Counted from the first letter of the stretch, positions 32,727-42,248 are shown. The stretch: 64,000 bases of DNA from JAAZPG01 sp012797375 (GCA_937868205.1 CALMMC010000091.1:1-64000); one strand, 5' to 3'. The notes: generated from the sequence alone by a model not told the origin. A program made the numbers and translations.

Positions 32727-33698
32727 TCAGGATCCCGGATACACGAACGGCAGATTCTCCGTCCGGATTTTCCAGGACATCGTTTCTTTCAGGGATGCGA
32801 CGCGGGCGTCCCGGGCCGCTTGATTTTTCTGTTCGAGAAGACGGGCTTCGATCAAAGGGACGGTCTCGCCTCGAGACCGGAGCCGGGGCTCGAATTTCCG
32901 GTCGAGCCGGAAGATATGGTAGCCATAGGGAGACTGGACCACCCGGCTGATCCGGCCTTCCTCCAGGGCGAAGATGACTTTTTCCAGCTCCAGGGGGAGT
33001 TGGCCGAGGCTGAAAACGCCCATCAGTCCGCCGTTTTTCGCCTCGGGTCCTTCCGAAGACGTCCGGGCGGCCTCACGGAACTCGTTTTCGCCGGCCGAAC
33101 GGATCTTTTCCAGGATTTCGCTGGCCCGGCCTTCCGAGGAAAGGAGAATCTGGCTCACCTGGAGGCGCTCCGGCTGGAGGAATTCGTTCTTGTGGGCTTC
33201 GTAATAGGCGGCGATCTCATCCTCCGGAACCGTGATTCCCGATATTTCCAAGGCCATGTACTTCTCAACGAGGACGCCTTCCAGGAGATCCGCGTTGTCG
33301 GCCTCGGAGGACGAAACGGCTCCCTCGGCCCGGTTCAGCTTGAAAACCGCCAGGGATTTCTCTTTTTCCTCGTCGCTCAAGTCGATCCCGCGGGCGGCCG
33401 CCGAGAGGACGATCAGCTTCCTTTCGACGAAATCATCGAACAGCCGGCCGGCCGCCTCGGCCGTCAAGGAGGCCTCGGGCTCGCCGACCGTCAAGCGGGC
33501 GAACCGGGCGAAATCAGCATTGGTGAAGGCAATTCCCTCGACCGTCAAGACCGGAAGAGCGGCTTTTTGCGGATCGTCCAGACGGAATCCCTCGGAAGCG
33601 GGAGGAGATCCGGTCTTGCCGCCGCAGGCTCCCGCCCCCAGGCAGAGAGCCGCCGCCGCCAAAACAGCCGCCGCCAAAAAGTCCGGATTGCGCTTCAT
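32727..33698 (-). CDS. PpiC/parvulin-type lipoprotein chaperone
   Basis: 323 residues from ATG 33698 (MKRNPDF); the upstream extension reaches into mfd's 3' flank and has no ribosome site. A hydrophobic stretch ends LGAGAC, a weak lipobox (Cys24). The SurA/PrsA-like layout follows: helical chaperone region with LFDDFVERKLIVLSAA, a parvulin domain (about 185-285; QVSQILLSS, FREAARTSSEGPEAKNGGLMGVFSLGQLP, SPYGYHIFRLD) and a C-terminal helix. It is likely an envelope-anchored foldase working with the SurA-like neighbour. mfd ends 25 bp upstream. Confidence 0.87.
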   Translation of the reverse strand: MKRNPDFLAAAVLAAAALCLGAGACGGKTGSPPASEGFRLDDPQKAALPVLTVEGIAFTNADFARFARLTVGEPEASLTAEAAGRLFDDFVERKLIVLSAAARGIDLSDEEKEKSLAVFKLNRAEGAVSSSEADNADLLEGVLVEKYMALEISGITVPEDEIAAYYEAHKNEFLQPERLQVSQILLSSEGRASEILEKIRSAGENEFREAARTSSEGPEAKNGGLMGVFSLGQLPLELEKVIFALEEGRISRVVQSPYGYHIFRLDRKFEPRLRSRGETVPLIEARLLEQKNQAARDARVASLKETMSWKIRTENLPFVYPGS

Positions 33699-33723
33699 CT
33701 GTGCCAAATGCCAATGAGTTATT

Positions 33724-36700
33724 TTATCCCATCCCTGACAACTCCAGCAAGAGCCGGGCGGTTTCACGCAGAACGCCGGCTGAGGCGGGGGAGCGGAGCG
33801 GCAGGCTGAGAACGCCTTCCGGAGTCATTGATCCCCGCATCTTGTTGAGAAGACTTGAAATCCGGGCTGGATCAACATCCGTTGAAGGTTGGAATTTGAG
33901 AATCAGCTTCCGGTCGACGCGATCGACGGCCGAAAGCTTCAGACGCTGGGCCAGAATCTTGATCCGGCCGTATTGGAGGAGATGTTCGACGCTCGGCGGC
34001 TGCGGGCCGAAGCGGTCCCGGATTTCCTCCTCCAGCGACCGGATCTCATCCAGGTCCGCGGCCGAGGAAATCCGCTTATACAAGCTGAGCCGCACGTTGA
34101 TGGCCGGGATGTAGGCCTCGGGGATTCGGACCTCGACCCGAAGATTGATCTCGCACCGGGCCTCCTCGACCTCCCCGCCCTTGAGCTCCTTGATCGCCTG
34201 CTCCAGGAGATGGATGAAGTAGTCGTATCCAACGGCTTCCATCGTCCCATGTTGCTGCTCTCCGAACAGATGGCCGGCGCCCCGGATTTCCAGATCCTTC
34301 ATCGCCAGACGGAATCCGGATCCGAGCTCGCTGAATTCCTTGATGGCTTCGAGGCGCTTGCGGGCGATCGGAGTCAGCTCGGCGAACGGCGGAACGAGAA
34401 AATAGGCGAAGGCCTGGCGGGAAGACCGTCCGACCCGGCCGCGCAGCTGGTAGAGCTGGGCCAAGCCGAAATGATCGGCCCGCTGGACGATCAGGGTGTT
34501 GACCAGAGGGATGTCGATTCCGTTCTCGATGATCGTCGTCGAGACCAGGACGTCGTACTTCTGGTTGATGAAATCAATCATCTTCATTTCGAGCTCGGCC
34601 GGAGCCATCCGGCCGTGGACCACGGCCAAGCGGGCGTCCGGGACCCATTCCCGGATCTTCGCCGACAAGGAATCCATCTCCTCGATTTTGTTGAGGACGT
34701 AATAGACCTGCCCCCCGCGGGCGATCTCCTGCCGGATCGCGGCCGCGATCAGCCTCGGAGAAAACGTCGTCACGACCGTGTGAACGGCCAGCCGGTCCTT
34801 GGGCGGCGTTTCGATCAGGCTGATATCGCGGAGGCCGGTCAGGGACAGGTTAAGGGTCCGGGGGATCGGCGTGGCCGTCAGCGTCAAGACGTCGACGCTG
34901 GCCTTGAGATGCTTGATTTTTTCCTTGTGGGCGACTCCAAACCGCTGCTCCTCGTCGACAACAAGCAGTCCCAGATCGCGGAAAGCCACGTCAGCCGAAA
35001 GGAGACGGTGCGTTCCGATGATGATGTCGACGCGGCCGTTCTTCAGGTCCTCGATGATCCGGCGCCGTTCGGCGGCCGGTTGGAACCGGGACAGGGCGGC
35101 GACCCGGACCGGGAACAGAACCATCCGCCCGGAGAACGTCTTGTAATGCTGGCTGGCCAGGACGGTCGTGGGACAAAGGACGGCGACCTGCTTGCCGTCC
35201 ATGACCGCCTTGAAGGCGGCCCGGACGGCGACCTCCGTCTTTCCGTAGCCGACGTCGCCGCAGAGCAACCGGTCCATGGGCGCGGCCGTCTCCATATCCG
35301 TCTTGATCTCCTTTATGGAGCGGAGCTGGTCCTCGGTTTCCTCGAACTCGAAGGTTTTTTCAAATTCGTCCTGCCAGCGGCCCTCCGGGCTGAAAGCGAA
35401 TCCCTTGATGGCTTTGCGCCGGGCATAAAGATCCAGGAGCTCCCGGGCCAGCTTCTGGACGGCTTTTTTCGTCCGCTCCTTGGTTTTCAGCCAATGGCCG
35501 GTTCCGAGCTTGTCCAGCAGCGGTTGGCCGGCTCCGACGGGCGTATATTTCTGAACGAGGCTCAAGTCCTCGACCGGGACGAACAACGTGTCTCCGTCCC
35601 GGTAGCCGAGCTCCATGAATTCCGCCGCCCGGTCCTCCACGTCCATTTTGACCAGGCCCCGGAACACGCCCACGCCATAATCGGCATGGACGATATAGTC
35701 TCCGGCCCTCAGGTCCTGAAAATGGGTGATCGAGGGCCGGGCCGCGGGCCGGGCGGGGATGATCCGCTCCTCGGTGAGAATGTCCTTCTCGGCGAAGAAA
35801 TGGATCTTTTGCCGCGGATAGCTGAAGCCCCGCTCGAGATCGCCCAGGCAGAGACGGATCTCGCCGCCGGCGGCCGCCGGAAGAGGCGAATCCGCTTCGA
35901 GCGAGGGGATCTCCTTGGTTTCGAGAAGGGCCCCGATCTTCTTCCGCATCGGAGGCGTGGATAGAAAGATGACGCACCGGTCGCGCTCCTCGTAAATCCG
36001 GCTCATCGTCTCGAGGAAGAAGAAAATCTTGTTGTCGAAACGGGGCACGGGCTGGAAGCCGAAAGCGATTTCCCGGCGGGTTCCGGCCGGCCCGAGCTCC
36101 CCGCAATAAACCGCCTCGGCTTGGAGGCGCTCGTACAAGGCCGGAGGATAGACCGATTCAAAGGGCGGAAAAGCGGGGCCGTCCGGCGGCCCGGCCGCGG
36201 CCCGCGACGAGAGGTCGGCCCTGACCTCGTCCCACTCCTTCTCGATCTCGTCCGGATGGTCGAAGACGAACACCGCGTCGGCGAGATACCGGCTGAAGGA
36301 AACGGAGGCGGCGGCCGGACCGGCGATCCCTTCCGTAAGCGAGGGGATGAGGGCCGCCTCGGTCTGGCGGACGGCCCGCTGGGTGGAAGGATCGAACTCG
36401 CGGAGGGAAACGACGCGGTCGCCGCCGAATTCGATCCGGACCGGATTTTTCTGCCAGGGGGAGAAGACATCGACGATTCCGCCCCGATAGGCGTACTCCC
36501 CGCGGAAGGCGATCAAATCCTCGCGCGCATACCCGAAAGAGGCCAGCCGCTCGATCACCCGGTCCCGGCCGCACTCGGCGTCCTTGTTCAGGCGGAGAAA
36601 AAGCTCAGGGAGGCATTCCGGAGCCGGAAACGGCCGCAGGAGCCCGAAAAGATTGGTCACGGTCAGGGCCGGCGGGCGATTCAGCAGATCATAAAAATAG

Positions 36701-37065
36701 CGCATCCGGGTGGCCGCCGACTCCAGGGACGGGGCGGCGTCCGGGGCGGGATTCTCCGAGAGCGCGGGAAAGCTCCGGACGGTTTTCGTCGAGCCGAGGT
36801 TCTGGAGGAAAAAACGGGCCTGATCCTCGAAGCCGGACAGCGGACGGGCGGACGGACGGATGAAGACAACCCGGCGCGGCCCAGTCAGGGCCAACTGGAC
36901 GAAAAGGTAGGGGACGGCCGCCTCCGTCAAGCCGGAAATCGAAAGACGCGGCCGGTCCTCTTCTCCGAAAAGAAGGGCCTGGCCCTCGGGGGTTTTCGGA
37001 AGGGCCGAAACCGCCCGGACGAGGTCCTTGAATTCCGGCGTCTCCTTCAGAAAATCCAGGCTCAT
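33724..37065 (-). CDS. mfd: Transcription-repair coupling factor Mfd
   Basis: 1113 residues, ATG 37065. Full-length Mfd domain order: UvrB-homology region (about 1-330), RNA polymerase-interacting domain (about 440-510; GDYIVHADYGVGVFRG), RecG-type translocase with Walker A (LLCGDVGYGKTE), DEEQRFG Walker B, TATPIPRTL, and GRVGRS motif VI, then the TRCF C-terminal domain (about 960-1100) that masks UvrA binding. It removes stalled RNA polymerase at lesions and recruits UvrABC. It leads the mfd-ppiC-surA cluster. A -10-like TATAAT lies at 37084-37079 on the minus strand, without a clear -35. Confidence 0.97.
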   Translation of the reverse strand: MSLDFLKETPEFKDLVRAVSALPKTPEGQALLFGEEDRPRLSISGLTEAAVPYLFVQLALTGPRRVVFIRPSARPLSGFEDQARFFLQNLGSTKTVRSFPALSENPAPDAAPSLESAATRMRYFYDLLNRPPALTVTNLFGLLRPFPAPECLPELFLRLNKDAECGRDRVIERLASFGYAREDLIAFRGEYAYRGGIVDVFSPWQKNPVRIEFGGDRVVSLREFDPSTQRAVRQTEAALIPSLTEGIAGPAAASVSFSRYLADAVFVFDHPDEIEKEWDEVRADLSSRAAAGPPDGPAFPPFESVYPPALYERLQAEAVYCGELGPAGTRREIAFGFQPVPRFDNKIFFFLETMSRIYEERDRCVIFLSTPPMRKKIGALLETKEIPSLEADSPLPAAAGGEIRLCLGDLERGFSYPRQKIHFFAEKDILTEERIIPARPAARPSITHFQDLRAGDYIVHADYGVGVFRGLVKMDVEDRAAEFMELGYRDGDTLFVPVEDLSLVQKYTPVGAGQPLLDKLGTGHWLKTKERTKKAVQKLARELLDLYARRKAIKGFAFSPEGRWQDEFEKTFEFEETEDQLRSIKEIKTDMETAAPMDRLLCGDVGYGKTEVAVRAAFKAVMDGKQVAVLCPTTVLASQHYKTFSGRMVLFPVRVAALSRFQPAAERRRIIEDLKNGRVDIIIGTHRLLSADVAFRDLGLLVVDEEQRFGVAHKEKIKHLKASVDVLTLTATPIPRTLNLSLTGLRDISLIETPPKDRLAVHTVVTTFSPRLIAAAIRQEIARGGQVYYVLNKIEEMDSLSAKIREWVPDARLAVVHGRMAPAELEMKMIDFINQKYDVLVSTTIIENGIDIPLVNTLIVQRADHFGLAQLYQLRGRVGRSSRQAFAYFLVPPFAELTPIARKRLEAIKEFSELGSGFRLAMKDLEIRGAGHLFGEQQHGTMEAVGYDYFIHLLEQAIKELKGGEVEEARCEINLRVEVRIPEAYIPAINVRLSLYKRISSAADLDEIRSLEEEIRDRFGPQPPSVEHLLQYGRIKILAQRLKLSAVDRVDRKLILKFQPSTDVDPARISSLLNKMRGSMTPEGVLSLPLRSPASAGVLRETARLLLELSGMG

Positions 37066-37590
37066 GGGACGAACGAAGATTATACGCGAATCCGGGCCGC
37101 AATTCCCGCGTCCCGCCGCTCGACCGCCTCAAGCATGTTTCATGATTTTCCGTCTTTTTGACCCTCGCGTTCCCGGCGAAGCCCGGGCGGACGGAACCGG
37201 CGTTTGCCCCGCCCCCCTCCTCGAGATTATCCTCCAAAAGGGAACGACGGCAAAAACGGACGCCGATCTCGGGAGAAGCGTTGCGTCGCTCTCGTCCAGA
37301 TGGATCGGAGAAACGCTCGACCCGGACTTCTACCGCATGTCCCTGGAAGTCGGGGAAAGGGGAGGCCGTTTTGTTTTCGGCGTTCGTTTCGCGAGCGCGG
37401 GATGAACGCAATGAAAAGAACTCGATTAAAACAAAGAGGAAGGGTCGGTCGGCGCGGAGGAAACGCCGCCGAAAAACGGAGCGCGGGGGAGAGAGATTGT
37501 CTCCCCGTCCGGCCGCACGTATAATGAGCTCTTCCCGGCCGCCGGATTCCGCCGGATTTCCGGGGAGACGCCGGCCGCAAGGAGTAATGC
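37066..37590. other. Divergent intergenic region between mfd and the C26 gene
   Basis: 525 bp holding the mfd -10-like element (37079-37084) and the strong promoter at 37497-37525. A plus-strand frame at 37142-37405 has acceptable codon bias but no ribosome site and no recognisable features. I see no repeats or RNA structure in the rest. Confidence 0.5.
37497..37525 (+). promoter_or_regulatory. Strong promoter for the secreted C26 amidotransferase gene
   Basis: TTGTCT (37497-37502), exactly 17 bp spacer, consensus TATAAT (37520-37525). The start codon follows 65 nt later behind AAGGAGTAATGC. Confidence 0.7.
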
Positions 37591-38766
37591 ATGTTCCGAT
37601 TCCGAGCCCGCCTCCAGGCCTTCGCCGTCCTCGCTTTGATGGTCGCCGCCTTGGGAATGCTCGTTCCGCCGGCCGCGGCCGCCCAAAATTCATCGGCCCC
37701 GGAACGCTTTTTCGACACGGCCCGAGCCCCCAAGGATCTCGTCCGGTTGGTTATTTTCTACCCGGCCCCCAACACGTTCCGTCATCTTCTCGCCCTCAAG
37801 GCCGAGGGGATGCTTCCCATCGACAACCTGGAAATCGTCGGCGTCTACCACGTCAAGGAGCGGACCGACTACCGCGAATCCGTCCGTTTCATCCGGGACA
37901 ACAAGCTGGCCGACGTCCATTTCCACGCCGTTTCGGCCGAGCTGGGGATCGCCTCGCTCTATAAAGACAACGCGGCCTCGGCCGAATTCCGGAAAATTTT
38001 CGACCTCTCCGACGGGATCATCTTCTTCGGCGGGCCGGACATGCCCCCGGCGGCCTACGGCGAGGAGACGGATTTCCGGACCATTGTCGAGAATCCTTAC
38101 CGTCATTATCTCGAGCTGTCGATGATCTTCCATCTCCTGGGCGGCGGCCAGAACCCGGATTTCAAGGCCTTCTTGGAGGACCGGCCGGATTACCCCGTCC
38201 TCGGCATCTGTCTCGGCATGCAGAGCCTCTGGGTCGGCACGGGCGGAACGATGATCCAGGATCTCTGGAGCGAAATCTACGGGAAAACGACCGTCGAGGA
38301 CGTCCTCGCCCTCCCCCGGGACGAGTGGCATAAGAATCCCTACGAGATGATCGCTCCGCACGATCCGGCCCTGGCCCCTTACATGCTCCACCCCGTCCGT
38401 CTCCTTCCTGAAAGCCGCGTTTGGAAGGCCATGGGCCCGGCTTTGGACGGCTATCCCCTGGCCGCCAGCTCCCACCACCAGGCCGCGGACACGCCCGGCA
38501 AGGGCTTCGCCGTCGCCGCCCGCTCGATGGACGGGAAAATCATCGAGGCGATCGAGCACGAGCGATATCCCCATGTGCTCGGCGTCCAGTTCCACCCGGA
38601 ATTCCGGAAGCTCTGGGACCCGGCGCCGGAGTTCAAGATCGGGCCGGACGACGGGGCGCTGTTTTCGTTCCGGACGCTGATCGAAGCCCATCCCCCAAGC
38701 TTCGAGTTCCACAAGAGGCTGTGGTCCTGGTTTTTCGAGACGGTCCGGGACGGCTCCCGGATATAG
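37591..38766 (+). CDS. Secreted class I glutamine amidotransferase-like protein (peptidase C26 type)
   Basis: 391 residues, ATG 37591. Signal peptide 1-30 (ending AAAAQ). The remainder resembles gamma-glutamyl hydrolase / PuuD-like C26 enzymes: GIIFFGGPDMPP oxyanion region, nucleophile Cys in VLGICLGMQSLW, SSHHQA, and GVQFHPE with the His-Glu of the triad. C26 enzymes cleave gamma-glutamyl bonds of folates or gamma-glutamyl-GABA. Most are cytoplasmic, so the exported version is unusual and suggests scavenging or cell-wall/peptide substrates. A large insertion (about 140-190) precedes the nucleophile. It is a single-gene unit with a strong promoter. Confidence 0.82.
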   Translation: MFRFRARLQAFAVLALMVAALGMLVPPAAAAQNSSAPERFFDTARAPKDLVRLVIFYPAPNTFRHLLALKAEGMLPIDNLEIVGVYHVKERTDYRESVRFIRDNKLADVHFHAVSAELGIASLYKDNAASAEFRKIFDLSDGIIFFGGPDMPPAAYGEETDFRTIVENPYRHYLELSMIFHLLGGGQNPDFKAFLEDRPDYPVLGICLGMQSLWVGTGGTMIQDLWSEIYGKTTVEDVLALPRDEWHKNPYEMIAPHDPALAPYMLHPVRLLPESRVWKAMGPALDGYPLAASSHHQAADTPGKGFAVAARSMDGKIIEAIEHERYPHVLGVQFHPEFRKLWDPAPEFKIGPDDGALFSFRTLIEAHPPSFEFHKRLWSWFFETVRDGSRI

Positions 38767-38796
38767 GGAGAGCTTCTTTTCCAGGCCGTTCCGCCG

Positions 38797-39279
38797 TCAG
38801 CGGCGGCGGGCCGATCTCCGGATTTTTTCGATGAGGTTCGTGCTGGAGTGGCCGCGGCGGTATGGGACGCGGTACACCCGTCCCCCGGCCGCCTCGACGT
38901 CCGCCGTTCCGACGATTTCGCCCGCGCCCCAATCTCCGCCCTTGACCAGGACGTCGGGCAGCAGGGCGGCGATGATCTTTTGGGGCGTATCGTCCTCAAA
39001 CCAAGTCACATAGTCGATATCTCCGAACGCGGCCAGGACCTCCATCCGCTCGGCCAGCGGAAACACCGGCCGGCTCGGGCCCTTCAGCCTCCGGACCGAG
39101 GCGTCGGAATTGACGGCCACGATCAGGATGTCGCCCTGGGCCTTGGCCCGGCGGAAGAGATGGACGTGCCCGCCGTGGATCAGATCAAAGCAGCCGTTGG
39201 TGAAGACCGTCTTTAAGCCTTGGCGGCGCCAGCCGGCCCGCAGGCGCTTCAAGGCGGCCGCCGAACGAATCTTTCTCAT
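38797..39279 (-). CDS. hldE: D-glycero-beta-D-manno-heptose 1-phosphate adenylyltransferase
   Basis: 160 residues from ATG 39279, 1 nt after the stop of the ABC ATPase gene. It is the adenylyltransferase half of HldE as a stand-alone protein (RfaE2): VFTNGCFDLIHGGHVHLF with the nucleotidyltransferase HxGH, then LIVAVNSDASVRRLKG, and the C-terminal VKGGDWGAGEIVG. It activates heptose-1-phosphate to ADP-heptose for LPS core or S-layer glycans. The kinase half is not in the window. Clustering with an O-antigen exporter fits envelope glycan assembly. Confidence 0.92.
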   Translation of the reverse strand: MRKIRSAAALKRLRAGWRRQGLKTVFTNGCFDLIHGGHVHLFRRAKAQGDILIVAVNSDASVRRLKGPSRPVFPLAERMEVLAAFGDIDYVTWFEDDTPQKIIAALLPDVLVKGGDWGAGEIVGTADVEAAGGRVYRVPYRRGHSSTNLIEKIRRSARRR

Positions 39280-39280
39280 C

Positions 39281-40684
39281 TCATTTCGCCGGCGATTTGA
39301 TCTTGATCTCCGGGGAGAATTCCCAGGCATGGTCCAAGCGGGCCACGCCCTCGTCCCGGATCATCGAGGAAACGAGGAAGGAATACATGTTCCGGTGGTA
39401 ATCATATGGGTATCCGTCGCGCTTATGAGCGGCCAGGTCGAGGTAATAGGTCCCGTTGATCAGGGGAAGCGACTCGATCCGGCAGACGACCCGGCCCTCC
39501 CCCGAAAAAGCGACGGACTCGAACTCCTCCAGGTGGGTGTTCGTCCCGTAGCACAACACCCCCATGGAGTTGAAAACAGCGAGGCCGAACACGAAATCCC
39601 TGACCGGCTCGCGGGCGGCGACGGCCATATCGATCACCATCGTGTCGCCGGGACGGAAGACGTGCTTTTCCTCCCCCCGGTCGTTCCGGAGAACGACCCG
39701 CCGGATCTCCACTTCCCGCTTGCCCCAGCGCTGTTCGCGGCGTCCTTCCTCGGCGGCGGCCGGCGGTTCGGCCGCGGAGGCGGGAGCCTCGGCCGGAGCC
39801 GCGGTTACGGCGGCTTCCGCCGCCGGGCTTTGGTCCAAGGCGGGGGCGGCCGGACCTTGCGCGGCCGGCGGGGGGGCCGGAACGGCGACGACGGCCGCGG
39901 CCGCTTCTTCCTTCCGCTCGCGGAACTCGGCCTCCTGCGCCTCGGTGACGTCCTGCATATAAGCGTCGACGACCCTCTTGGGCTCGTCGATCATCCGGAT
40001 CTTTCCGTTCTTCATCCAGGCCACCGTGTTGCAGATCTTGGCCACGGTGGACAGGTCGTGGCTGACGAACAGGATCGTCTTTTTCCGGCGGCGGAAATCG
40101 TCGATCCGGTCGAGACACTTGGGAACGAAGGCCGCGTCGCCGACGGCCAGGACTTCGTCGATGAGCAGGACCTCGGGATTGACGTTGATGGCAATGGAGA
40201 ATCCCAGCCGCATGTACATCCCCGAGGAATAGGTCTTGACCGGGGCCTCGATGAAGTCCTCGAGCTCGGCGAACCGGACGATCTCGTCGAACTTGCGGGC
40301 GATTTCCTTCTTGGACAGCCCGAGCATGATGCCGTTGATATACACGTTTTCCCGCCCGGAGATTTCCGGATGGAACCCGGCGCCCAGCTCGATCAGGGCC
40401 GAAACCTTTCCCGTCACCGAGATCCGCCCGGAGGAGGGCTTGGCGATCCCGGCGACCATCTTAAGGATCGTGCTCTTGCCCGATCCGTTCTCCCCGATCA
40501 GGCCGAAGGTTTGCCCTTTCCCGACGCTGAAGCTGACGTCGTCGACGGCCCGGACAAGCTCGTCCGGCTTGAGCGACCCGAACAAGCTTCCCTTGACGAT
40601 GGCGCTCTTGAATGTCTGGAACCGGTGCCGGGAAGAGTATTTCTGGTAGATCCGGCTGACGCGGTCCAGCTCGATGGCGGCCAT
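39281..40684 (-). CDS. wzt: Polysaccharide ABC exporter ATPase with C-terminal glycan-binding domain (Wzt-like)
   Basis: 467 residues from ATG 40684, sharing one base with the permease stop (TGATG). Residues 1-250 are the ATPase of the polysaccharide-exporter type: GENGSGKS Walker A, the diagnostic ALIELGAGFHPEISGRENV, signature YSSGMYMRLGFS, LLIDEVLAVGD and FVSHD. A 60-residue Ala/Pro/Glu linker (about 270-330) leads to a beta-rich C-terminal domain (about 335-460; FRPGDTMVIDMAV, NGTYYLDLAAH) like the Wzt carbohydrate-binding domain, which recognises the finished chain end. It works with the Wzm-type permease upstream. Confidence 0.92.
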   Translation of the reverse strand: MAAIELDRVSRIYQKYSSRHRFQTFKSAIVKGSLFGSLKPDELVRAVDDVSFSVGKGQTFGLIGENGSGKSTILKMVAGIAKPSSGRISVTGKVSALIELGAGFHPEISGRENVYINGIMLGLSKKEIARKFDEIVRFAELEDFIEAPVKTYSSGMYMRLGFSIAINVNPEVLLIDEVLAVGDAAFVPKCLDRIDDFRRRKKTILFVSHDLSTVAKICNTVAWMKNGKIRMIDEPKRVVDAYMQDVTEAQEAEFRERKEEAAAAVVAVPAPPPAAQGPAAPALDQSPAAEAAVTAAPAEAPASAAEPPAAAEEGRREQRWGKREVEIRRVVLRNDRGEEKHVFRPGDTMVIDMAVAAREPVRDFVFGLAVFNSMGVLCYGTNTHLEEFESVAFSGEGRVVCRIESLPLINGTYYLDLAAHKRDGYPYDYHRNMYSFLVSSMIRDEGVARLDHAWEFSPEIKIKSPAK

Positions 40685-41493
40685 CAGACTTCCTCCGGGA
40701 AGGAGTCGCGGAGGCGGTCGAAGACCGCGTAGCCGATCACGAACAGGACCAAGGAGACGATCAGCGTGACTCCCAGCCGCTTCCAGTGGATCATTTGCCC
40801 GAAGAAGAGGCAATCGTGGTAGCCCCCGATGATATGGGTCATCGGGTTGAGATCGAGGACGGCCCGGAGGGCCGGCGAGTGCTCCAGCATCCCGAGCGAA
40901 TAGACGATGGGCGTGGAGAAAAACCAGAACGTCAGCAAGTTGCTGAGGATGTCCTTGATGTCCCGGAAGTGAACGGTCAGGGCGGACAGCAGGAGGCTGA
41001 AGCCCAGGGAAAAGACGAACTGGACCAGGAGGACGGCCGGCAGCAGGAGGAGGTAGACCGTCGGCGGCTTGCCGAAAACGAACAGGAAAATGAGCAGGAT
41101 CGGCAGGCCGAAGAGGAAGTGGATGAAGTTCGAGGTGACCGAGACGATCGGGAGAACCTCGGCCGGGAAGAGGATCTTCTTGATGAGGTTGCCGTTGACC
41201 ATCAGGACGTTGGCCGAATCGTTCAACGATGACGAAAACCACGTCCAGGGCAGGATCCCGGCGAACAAGTACAAGGCATACATCCAGGGCCCCTCGCCGA
41301 GAGTAGGATCGCGCGGCTTGAGGATGAATCCGAAAACGACGGTATAGACGACCATCAGGAGGAACGGGTTGAAGAAAGACCAGAAGAAGCCCAGGACCGT
41401 CCCCCGGTAGCGGGCCTTCAGCTCCCGTCCGACCAGCGTCCGGATGAGAAGCCGGTGCTTGTAAACCTCCTGGAGGTTAGCGATGAGTTTCAT
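40684..41493 (-). CDS. wzm: Polysaccharide ABC exporter permease (Wzm-like, ABC-2 type)
   Basis: 269 residues, ATG 41493, overlapping the trmN6 end by 17 nt. Six transmembrane helices and the ABC-2 exporter pattern: N-terminal LLIRTLVGRELKARYRGTVLGFFWSFFNPF (amphipathic gate plus first helix), PWTWFSSSLNDSANVLMVNGNLIKKILFP, and NPMTHIIGGYHDCLF before the last helix. It moves an undecaprenyl-linked polysaccharide across the inner membrane together with the following Wzt-like ATPase. Confidence 0.93.
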   Translation of the reverse strand: MKLIANLQEVYKHRLLIRTLVGRELKARYRGTVLGFFWSFFNPFLLMVVYTVVFGFILKPRDPTLGEGPWMYALYLFAGILPWTWFSSSLNDSANVLMVNGNLIKKILFPAEVLPIVSVTSNFIHFLFGLPILLIFLFVFGKPPTVYLLLLPAVLLVQFVFSLGFSLLLSALTVHFRDIKDILSNLLTFWFFSTPIVYSLGMLEHSPALRAVLDLNPMTHIIGGYHDCLFFGQMIHWKRLGVTLIVSLVLFVIGYAVFDRLRDSFPEEV

Positions 41494-42232
41494 TCAACGG
41501 TCCCTCGAGCATCGCCGCCGCTTCCGGTCCGAATTCTCCGCCCCGGCCGGGATGGAGGACGAGCGGCGGGAGCACGGTCTCCTCCCCCGAAAAAGCCGCG
41601 GCGAACCGGAGCTCGGACAGAAAAAGGTTCGGCTCTTCGCCGGCGCGCGGATGAATCCGCCGGATTACAACCGGCCGCAGGCCGCGGCTCCGGGCCGCGG
41701 CCCGGAATTCCTCCTCGCGGGCGGCCGGGTAAATAAAAAAAGCCCGTCCGTCGTCTTTCAGGAGCTCGGAAACCGCGCGCATGAGCTCCATAATATCGCA
41801 CGTTATTTCATGTTTTGCAATCGCCTTCTCCCTGTCCGGGCAGGGAAAGCCGGTCTTTTTCCCATGATACGGGGGATTGGAAACCAGCACGTCGAACCGC
41901 TTCCCGGGCCGGAAGGTCCGCAGGTCGGCCTCGACGACCTCGATCCTCCCGGACAGGCCGTTTCCGGCGACGTTCCGGCGGGCTATGTCGGCCAGCCGAG
42001 GCTGGATCTCCACCGCCGTGAGGCGGGCAAACGGCTTAAAACCCAGCAAGACGGCGATGACGCCGTTTCCCGTCCCCAGCTCGCAGACCTCGTCCCCCGG
42101 CCGGAGGCCGGCGAACGCCGCCAAGAGCGGAGCATCCGTGGCGAACCGGTATCCTTTCCTCGGCTGGATCAGGCGGACGCGGCCGCGATAAAAATCATCC
42201 AGCGTTTCACCGCGCCGCAAGGGGAAATCCAT
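41477..42232 (-). CDS. trmN: tRNA1(Val) A37 N6-methyltransferase-like protein (TrmN6/YfiC)
   Basis: 251 residues from ATG 42232, 16 nt after the glycosyltransferase stop. Rossmann methyltransferase with VCELGTGNGVIAVLL (motif I), AVEIQPRLADIARRN, and VLVSNPPYHGK; the NPPY motif marks N6-adenine or N5-glutamine methylation. The GYRFATDAPLLAAF lead-in is typical of YfiC. The C-terminal PLVLHPGRGGEF is also family-like. It is an odd housekeeping insert in a glycan cluster, but tight spacing shows it belongs to the transcript. Confidence 0.88.
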   Translation of the reverse strand: MDFPLRRGETLDDFYRGRVRLIQPRKGYRFATDAPLLAAFAGLRPGDEVCELGTGNGVIAVLLGFKPFARLTAVEIQPRLADIARRNVAGNGLSGRIEVVEADLRTFRPGKRFDVLVSNPPYHGKKTGFPCPDREKAIAKHEITCDIMELMRAVSELLKDDGRAFFIYPAAREEEFRAAARSRGLRPVVIRRIHPRAGEEPNLFLSELRFAAAFSGEETVLPPLVLHPGRGGEFGPEAAAMLEGPLNETHR

Positions 42233-42248
42233 CGCCGCTCTCGCCGTC

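Noticed and set aside
37142..37405. 87-residue plus-strand frame in the mfd/C26 intergenic region
   Set aside because: Codon bias is passable but there is no ribosome site, no promoter and no recognisable fold; it lies between two divergent promoters.
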